Below, in pieces: positions 58,001 through 64,000 of a stretch of 64,000 nucleotides of DNA. The notes below the pieces were generated by a model. It did no database searches. It saw only the letters and a list, made by a program, of their open reading frames with translations, and was not told the DNA's origin. The translations under genes were made by a program, and so were the position numbers. Source of the DNA: Ooceraea biroi (lineage: Eukaryota > Arthropoda > Insecta > Hymenoptera > Formicidae); NCBI RefSeq assembly GCF_003672135.1, contig NC_039515.1, forward strand, positions 1,178,001-1,242,000. Reading direction: 5' to 3'. The stretch's first letter is position 1; every line of letters begins with the position of its first letter.

Positions 58001-61000
58001 TGGTTAATGCTGGTTCATTTCGCTTACCCCAGGATCTTTTTCGTTCTACATTGTTGTAAATGATCCATTTTTCGTCACCCGTCACTAATCGCTTCAAAAA
58101 TGGTACGTTTTCGTTGCGCTTGTACAACGAGTCGTAGATGGAAATGCGATCCATTAAATTTTTTTCGGCCAAATTATGCGGAACCCATACATCATAGCGA
58201 CTTACGTAACCAAGCTTCACTACATGATCGTGGACAGTGGTTTTCAATATTTTCAGTATCTCTGCTAATTCACGTGTCGTGTAGCGCGGGTTATTCTCGA
58301 TCAGTGTCTTGATTTGGTCATCATCAGTAGTAGAGGGTCTGCCCGAGCGTTCTTGGTCTTTAAGGTTAAAATCACCAGCTCTAAACTTAGCGAACCACTT
58401 ACGTACGGTTCTTTCAGCTAAAGCGCCTTCTCCGTAAACAGAACATATCGAATTTGTTGCTTGTGAGGCATTTTTGCCTTTCCGGTAATAGAAAAGCATC
58501 AAGTGTCTAAAATGTTCTTTGTTTTCTTCCATCTTCAAAAGAGTACAAAACTGACACGAATCAATTTATCTGAAACAACTTTTTTCCTAAAGATGCGTTG
58601 AAATGTCACCTTTAAGCATATGTATATAAATCGTATGTTTTCAATAACATTGGTATATTCAGACATGTTCCAACGCCATCTATTAAAAATCAGCACGAAC
58701 TTTCCGGACGACCCAATATTTTATCATAAATAGAGGCTCAATTTCTTCAGAAAAAAGAATTAATTTGCATATCTAATGCATATTTTAGGACTTTTGTCAT
58801 TTCGATCGCATATCGTTGCTTATCGTTGCAAGTGACAATATTTCATCGTAACGTCGAATAAAGATAAAAACATTCCTTTTTTGACATGCACGATACATAC
58901 GTAACATACAGTATAATCATATACAATTTGCATATATGTATAGAAGTATCTTTATATCTCATGCAACAATTTTCTATAAATTTGCTATATGTTCGAAATT
59001 TAAAAGGGAAAATGGCAATTCGATAACATCACTGACGCAAACTGTGACGACTGTGAATCTTTTAGAAACGTGTTCCCACAGTCCGTTTCTGATAAAATCG
59101 GATCTCTAATGAAGTCTAATAAAAGATATCGCATATTCCAAGTGTACCGAGCGTTGGCAAAGGATCTCCTTCCTTCTCACGAAGCTCGTGGTTCGCGAAC
59201 GACTTTTCGCCCTTGAATTCATCCAACGAAGTTTTGCGGTAAAGCTTTATGATACCCTCTGCGACAAGTTCCTCAAAGAGGGACTCGAGCGTCCTATCAG
59301 GCGTCAAATCTTTTTCTTTCTTCTTTTTATTCTTCTTCCCACTCCTGCGTACTCGCTTTTGGGGCTTCGCCCGCTTTCCTTTGACACCTCTGTCCCTATC
59401 TAATGCAGTTTGAAGAGCCTCTATGTCCTCTAATTATAAAATCGTATCTTATTACATGACAGTTGCATGACGAGCAAAAAGCTCGTTGTATTAATTTGAA
59501 TTTATGCAACCATAATGGTAGCTAGTAAATTTTAAGCAACTTGTAGATTATTGCCGGACACAAATTTATGTTAAAAAGTCTCGAATGCGAGTTGCTTTTA
59601 TGTATAATAAAAGATAAAAAAACAAAAGAAAACTTGAAATTCGAAGGTAAATATGAAGAAGTAAAATATAGAGAATAATCGCAATGTTGGTGCCGTTTCC
59701 GCTCAGGAAGCTGTACTATATCTACTTACCTCTCATTGCCTGGTCCACGACCAATCTAACTTCGTCCTCGGTCTCCTTCGTCTTTTCCGCTTCTATCATG
59801 TCGCGATAAGGTAGCTGCATCGGATTCATAGACTCGTCCTTGTTCTTCCAAACATCCTGGTACTCCTGATTCGCGCGTATCAACTCCGACAAGAAGTTGG
59901 ACGGGACTGATTTGAATCCCAGATCCGTTTCGTCTTCCGACTGCTCCGTCTCGCTATCCTTCTTCGACTTCGAGCGTTTCGACTTCTTCGATTCTTTCGA
60001 CGAGAGCGCTGTGGATTTACTCACGGTGCTCTCGGTTCCCTGCGGGAAGTCGCAATATTTAAAACCATAACGCGATAAACTCGCGGCGCAATCGGAATTT
60101 CTCACGTGTACACCGTGTACATAGGTAACGTGCGCGTATATACATATGCGTACAACAATGGTTTACTTGTCTACTGAAAATCATTCGCGAGCCTCCGTTC
60201 TCCACGGACGGTAGATCGGGAATCTTTCCGGTCTGCTGAAAGTAAGAATCGATCCAATTTCGTATTTCGCTCCTTATATTTTCCTCCATGACGGCGCTCT
60301 TCTCTCTGCAAATTCTCTCCTTCGCCTCTGATACTAGATCTTGGTATTGTTGCTGAAAATCCATTTGCTTCTCATACCTCTGCTGCTTCACTTTCTCCGC
60401 TCGTCTGGCGTTTTCCGTGATCGTTTGGCCAGGCTGTAGCATTCCTGTGGAGAAGAAAGGAATGCATCATTTCCCTTCTCCTTTCTTGGCAACTTGAGTG
60501 AGACACGAAAAGAAGATATCGCGGTTATTCGTTTCTACCTATTAGCAGCATCTCTTCGAGACGTCTCTTACGAATGCGACGTCTGGTGATGTATCCTCTC
60601 CATAGTTTCTGAATTTTCATCGCCGCGAGTTTCTCGCTCTCCTGGTCCTCTTCCTGCACTTCCGGCTTGACGATCGATCTGTCCTTCATCTGACGGATTT
60701 CTTTCATAAACTGATACCGCAGTCTGCCTTGTCTCGCTCGTTCGTGAGCCTGGAAGACCCAGAGTTTGTGGTTCGCGTGACTAGTTGCGAGTAGATTCAA
60801 AAGTGAAATCGACAATCAAATTTCGTTTGCACGATAAACAATATTTGTTTCATCATTTTTATAGAATATTATATGAAATAAATCTAGTTTTACAGGAAAC
60901 TCTATTGGATAATCGCTATAATAAACTCTATTGACTAATTGTTATAATAATCGCTAGATTAATGATAAGAATAATATTGAATTGACCAGAAAATCCGTGC

Positions 61001-61833
61001 CGATCCTTTTTAGCAAAATTTAAATGCAGAACTCTGTATTATTAATTCTTAATACAGAAATTGAAAGATCTGTACAAATTTGTTAAGCAAAATTCGAACA
61101 CAAAGCTTTGCTATATCATAAACAACAATGTTTAATCATGACAACAATGATGATTGCTCAGTTAATGAATAATAAATTCAATAAAGTAAACTTTCATGCA
61201 AAAATCAAACCAAATTTTCTGACCCAGTAGATCAATCCCTAATAGAAAGTTGTGTGTCTAAAATTTTGTTGAACAGTTGGCATGGGCTTTCTAATCAACT
61301 CAATACTAAACTTGCAGATCTCATGACACCTGAATGAGTCGTATAGCCTGCGACTCGGTCATCTGTTCGGACACGACAGTCTCGCGAAGAGTGCCCAAGT
61401 TTCTCAGCGTACTTTCGACGAAAGTCCATCTCTCCTCTATCTGCTCGATTTGCTCGCGTCTGAAGTATCTCGGCACTCGAATCTCGGCTTCCTGCGGCGT
61501 CACGCCGCACTCAATCAGCACATCATCGTAATAACTGCATTCCGAGAGGTCCACATTGACCAGCTCGTGCTTCAGCTCCAATACTCGACCCAAACTTGCG
61601 TCCAACAGTCTCTTGAGCAGCAAGCGCTTCTGGGGTTGTATCACCTGCTCGTAACATTGCTCGAGCTTGTTGCTTACGAGACTATATCTTATGTACAATG
61701 TCGAAACTACATTGTGCACCTTCTTACGGTCCTTCAGCGGTTTCGCACCCTGTAACACCGCGTCCGCCTGGACCGTCTCCGTGAGCAACGTTTCAGCCTC
61801 CCCCCAAAGTTCATCGTACGTTGCGCTCGACAT
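55034..61833 (-). CDS. IQCA1: IQ and AAA domain-containing protein 1 (IQCA1/DRC11)
   Basis: AAA protein of the axonemal nexin-dynein regulatory complex, so ciliary. Ten exons: 61330-61833, 60539-60749, 60167-60444, 59730-60039, 59148-59429, 56540-56784, 56127-56414, 55955-56047, 55707-55824, 55034-55143; total 812 aa in phase, about the family length. The N-terminus MSSATYDELWGE is typical. An IQ motif is visible (AAMKIQKLWRGYITRRR). After a lysine-rich linker comes EKDLTPDRTLESLFEELV, then the AAA module with Walker A GPRGSGKK and Walker B VIFMDEAEKPF. The C-terminus is WFSKTPTCRRKQRALELELE. The intron 56785-59147 carries a full-length mariner. Divergent from CSN3. Confidence 0.95.
55164..55385. 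repeat. Decayed fold-back repeat in the last IQCA1 intron
   Basis: GACTATTTCTTT-like ends around TCAATTATCTATCTAAAAAG on the left and CTTTTTAGATAGGCAATTGG on the right; arms about 100 bp with many differences. Confidence 0.6.
56826..56998. mobile_element. Mariner-like MITE remnant
   Basis: Ends ATTTTGTTGGGTTGACCGGA and AATTTTCTGGTTAATCCAAT are imperfect complements; the interior is palindromic around a CTATGTATTAATTCTTAATG block. In the IQCA1 intron. Confidence 0.6.
57430..58716 (-). mobile_element. Full-length mariner (1,287 bp), second type
   Basis: Termini TTGGGTCGTCCGGAAAGTTC and its complement ending GACGACCCAA, with TA on each side (57428-57429, 58717-58718). One uninterrupted transposase. 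TIRs and protein differ strongly from the mariner at 21066, so this is a separate lineage. It runs in the same direction as the host gene IQCA1. Confidence 0.95.
57504..58532 (-). CDS. Mariner transposase, uninterrupted, 342 aa
   Basis: DNA transposase. Start taken at ATG 58532 (MEENKEHFRHLMLF); an upstream TTG is not needed. Helix-turn-helix region TTRELAEILKILKTTVHDH, WVPHNL linker, RSGRPS motif present. Catalytic D residues in VTGDEKWI, VFHQDNARPH and SPDIAPSDFH keep the DD34D spacing. It differs from the cecropia-like copy at 21256, and I did not assign a subfamily. No disruption is seen, so recent activity is plausible. Confidence 0.93.
   Translation of the reverse strand: MEENKEHFRHLMLFYYRKGKNASQATNSICSVYGEGALAERTVRKWFAKFRAGDFNLKDQERSGRPSTTDDDQIKTLIENNPRYTTRELAEILKILKTTVHDHVVKLGYVSRYDVWVPHNLAEKNLMDRISIYDSLYKRNENVPFLKRLVTGDEKWIIYNNVERKRSWGKRNEPALTTPKAGLRPKKVMLCVWWDWKGILYYELLPHNQTINVDKYCSQLDELKTAIQEKRPELANRKGVVFHQDNARPHVSLTTRQKLLEFGWDVLPHPPYSPDIAPSDFHLFRSLQNSPSGKNFNSLIDIKNHLEEFFAEKPKKFWENGIFQLRERWTKVVKQNGAYISQ
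60973..61228. mobile_element. Decayed mariner-like remnant in IQCA1 intron 1
   Basis: GAATTGACCAGAAAATCCGT at the left and CCAAATTTTCTGACCCAGTA at the right resemble the ends of the 56826 element. The interior has no ORF. Confidence 0.45.
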
Positions 61834-62884
61834 CTCCTCCTCCCGAGATGCTGTTAAACGGTGTCCTTGGCGTTGGCACTCGCACTTGCTAAAAGAATTC
61901 GTATCTCTCGTAGCGTCCTTGATTGTTACCTATCGATCATCGGTTACCTGGCAACCCGATTGTTGAGAACGAACGTTGAACGAGCGAGCGAACGGAAGTG
62001 ATCGATGGGGTTACACTAACTTAACACTTTGACGGCCGCTGTCACGCATGATTTCACTATTCAGCGTTTATCGGCCGTTATCACGTAGGCGTGACTTCCT
62101 TAAGTAATTTGTCTAGGAAAAATAAAGTTATATTTAAATTAAAATTAAATTAGACAAATGTGATATATGATGCTTCTGTATCGATAACTATTATAACGAC
62201 TGTGAAAAAATCGCCGACGGCAAGCGATAAGACTGCGCAGGAGATATCGGCGGCACGTGCGAGCTTCGTGTGAGAAACATGCGGCCGTCAAAGTGTTAGT
62301 GAATTCTTCTGTTCCATCGTTGCACTGGTTACTGGCACAGTCGCAAGTAGCAAAGTGATGTCAGAAGACAACATAATGATTTATTGTCAAGCGCTGCGAT
62401 TAAGTTGAGAGTATAGTTTCTTGCCACTCTCGTATATTTATTTATATATTTCCTAATATTCTACGAGCGTCTAGTTTCAAACCAGCAAATTGTGAGATTA
62501 ACGATCCCAAGAGCAACTGCTACTCACGTCCAAAAAGTAACAATCGATCAAAAAGAAGTCGAAAGGAATCGAAACGAAAGCTCCGGTCCGCCCGCGCAAT
62601 CGGTTTGAATAATTCTTTATTAGAGGGCTAATGCGTGCCCTCTAGCAGCGTCAACCAATCGCGTTCGCTCGTTTCATTGAACGGCCAATTACATCGCAGT
62701 TCCAGATTGCATTAGGCTCATAATTGGTCGACGGAGCTTTAACCCTACTCTCCCACCAGCGCCGTGTTCTACCCTCCGTTCAAACGTCATCTCGGTACGC
62801 TCGCGCACGCACGTAATTTCTGTAAATAGAGCCGACTGTCGACCGTCGATCGGAGCTGGTGATGACAAGCGAGCGTTCACAGCA
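61834..62884. promoter_or_regulatory. Divergent upstream region of IQCA1 and CSN3
   Basis: 1,051 bp between opposite start codons, GC-richer near both genes. It contains the TIR element at 62021-62299. A CCAAT word occurs near 62653 and 62690. No core promoter was assigned. Confidence 0.4.
62021..62299. mobile_element. Possible piggyBac-like MITE
   Basis: Ends TTAACACTTTGACGGCCGC and the complement GCGGCCGTCAAAGTGTTAG. The left flank is TTAA and the right TTAG, compatible with a decayed TTAA target. Class is inferred from target and end sequence only. Confidence 0.5.
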
Positions 62885-64000
62885 ATGGCATCGGCATTGG
62901 AGCAATTTGTAAATAATGTGCGAACACTCTCGAAACAAGGTACAGCAGATTTCCGGGCGCCGTGAAATCGTCGAGAAACTTAACCTCAACGACCAGGAGC
63001 GACACAAAGCCTTCTCCTAGTTGTAACGCGTTTCTCGCGAAAGGGGGTTATCTAGATGCGAAATTATCTCCGTGTTTATTTCTGTTTTGATGGCATTTTG
63101 TATAACACCGAAGGCTCACAAACCTAGTTTACATGATAACCTCACGCTTGCAGGCAATTTCAGGGAGCTGTGTGAAATTATAAATAAAAGCTCCGAAGTG
63201 CTGACAAAAAATGGACAGCACTTGGACAATGTCCTGGAAACGCTAGATCTGCAACAACACTCGCTGGGCATTCTCGCAGTGCTTTGCGCAAAATTTTCAC
63301 TGCCCAATCCCAATGGTGGAAACAATGCCGATGTAAACAAACCGTTGTTCAATCAGGTTCAGGAGTTTATTATTGGCTGTAACGGAGAACAAGTTCGATT
63401 TGCGCCAGACACGTGTAAGTATGTTTGCGCCTCTAATCTATTTTGTATCTATAGAATGTTCATACTTTATCAATGACACTAAATTTTCATTAAGCATCTG
63501 CGTGTTGCTCACGACATTGAAGGCATTAATATATTTCACAGATGCGGAATTGTGTCACCTGTTAACACAGAGCTTAGTAGAATTGAAAGCACCGTTGCGT
63601 GGAATTGAATTACTGCGCCGTGCGATACGCAAGATACAACTGTTTGACAGCCAGTTGACTTCGATACACGCCGATCTTTGCCAACTGTGTCTCCTGTCCA
63701 AGTGTTTTAAACCGTCTCTTGAGTTCCTCGATATAGACATCACGGGCATCAGTCAGGAGGGGGGCCAGTTTGATTCGAAATACTTCTTACTGTATTACTA
63801 CTATGGTGGCATGATATATACAGCATTGAAGAATTATGATCGAGCGTTATACTTCTTCGAGGTATGCGTGACGACACCCGCGATGGCAGTCAGTTACATC
63901 ATGCTGGAGGCCTACAAAAAATACATCTTGATCTCACTGATATTACATGGGAAAGTACTGAACCTACCTAGGTACACGAGCCAAGTGATCAACAGATACA
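62885..64000 (+). CDS. CSN3: COP9 signalosome complex subunit 3, 3' end outside window
   Basis: Subunit of the COP9 signalosome, which removes NEDD8 from cullins. Exons 62885-62939, 63154-63414 and 63542 onward, in phase. The N-terminus MASALEQFVNNVRTLSKQG matches the family start closely. Later landmarks: HLDNVLETLDLQQHSLGILA, then LTSIHADLCQLCLLSKCFKP and YYYGGMIYTALKNYDRALYF, typical of the helical repeats before the PCI domain. The PCI domain and stop codon lie beyond 64000. Divergent from IQCA1. Confidence 0.96.

Larger units (their letters stand above)
57047..58782. mobile_element. Older TIR element split by mariner 2
   Basis: Left end TTAGGTTTGCAAATTAAATT (57047) and right end GAATTAATTTGCATATCTAA (about 58782) are complementary. 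Between them lies the intact mariner at 57430-58716. The remaining 440 bp carry no ORF. Confidence 0.65.

Overview
The window looks like insect nuclear DNA, most likely from an ant. Genes are split by short GT-AG introns, intergenic DNA is AT-rich, mariner-type elements are abundant, and the gene set is animal (axonemal dynein, CLIP-domain protease, type I fatty acid synthase, COP9 subunit). The species call is an inference from gene style and transposon content.

Layout. 663-23043 (minus): N-terminal four fifths of an outer-arm axonemal dynein heavy chain (beta, DNAH9/11/17 type), about 3,590 residues in 50 coding exons, running off the left edge after AAA5 begins. 23594-27673 (minus): CLIP-domain S1A serine protease, five exons, 411 aa, with an unusual activation site. 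28809-29632 (minus): MIP18/CIAO2A-type iron-sulfur assembly factor (galla-1), with a GC-AG intron. 30276-32208 (plus): OGFOD3-type 2-oxoglutarate/Fe(II) oxygenase, a membrane protein. 33793-42629 (minus): complete animal fatty acid synthase, nine coding exons, 2,420 aa, with a candidate distal promoter near 46.2 kb. 43-54.7 kb: gene-poor and full of fold-back and nested non-autonomous elements, with a scrambled DUF4806-like gene at 49.7-51.7 kb. 55034-61833 (minus): IQCA1 (DRC11), an IQ plus AAA axonemal protein, ten exons, 812 aa. 62885-64000 (plus): COP9 signalosome subunit 3, running off the right edge.

The gene models were assembled by hand from splice sites and family similarity. For the protease, galla-1, OGFOD3, FASN and IQCA1 the summed exon lengths are exact multiples of three. 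The dynein is in phase at every junction but one (18185/18079). The genes do not form one pathway: two are ciliary (dynein, IQCA1) and the rest are metabolic, immune-type or housekeeping.

Mobile DNA is the most striking part. Two full-length mariners of about 1.29 kb carry uninterrupted transposases with the D,D,D triad. At least seven copies or fragments of one mariner-derived non-autonomous family sit in introns, one of them interrupted by a second element at a TA whose empty version survives in sister copies. A second intronic MITE family has three copies, one with a nested insertion. I found no convincing new multigene system. The best leads are the protease activation site, the rearranged DUF4806-like locus, the near-perfect hairpins, and the candidate FASN promoter.
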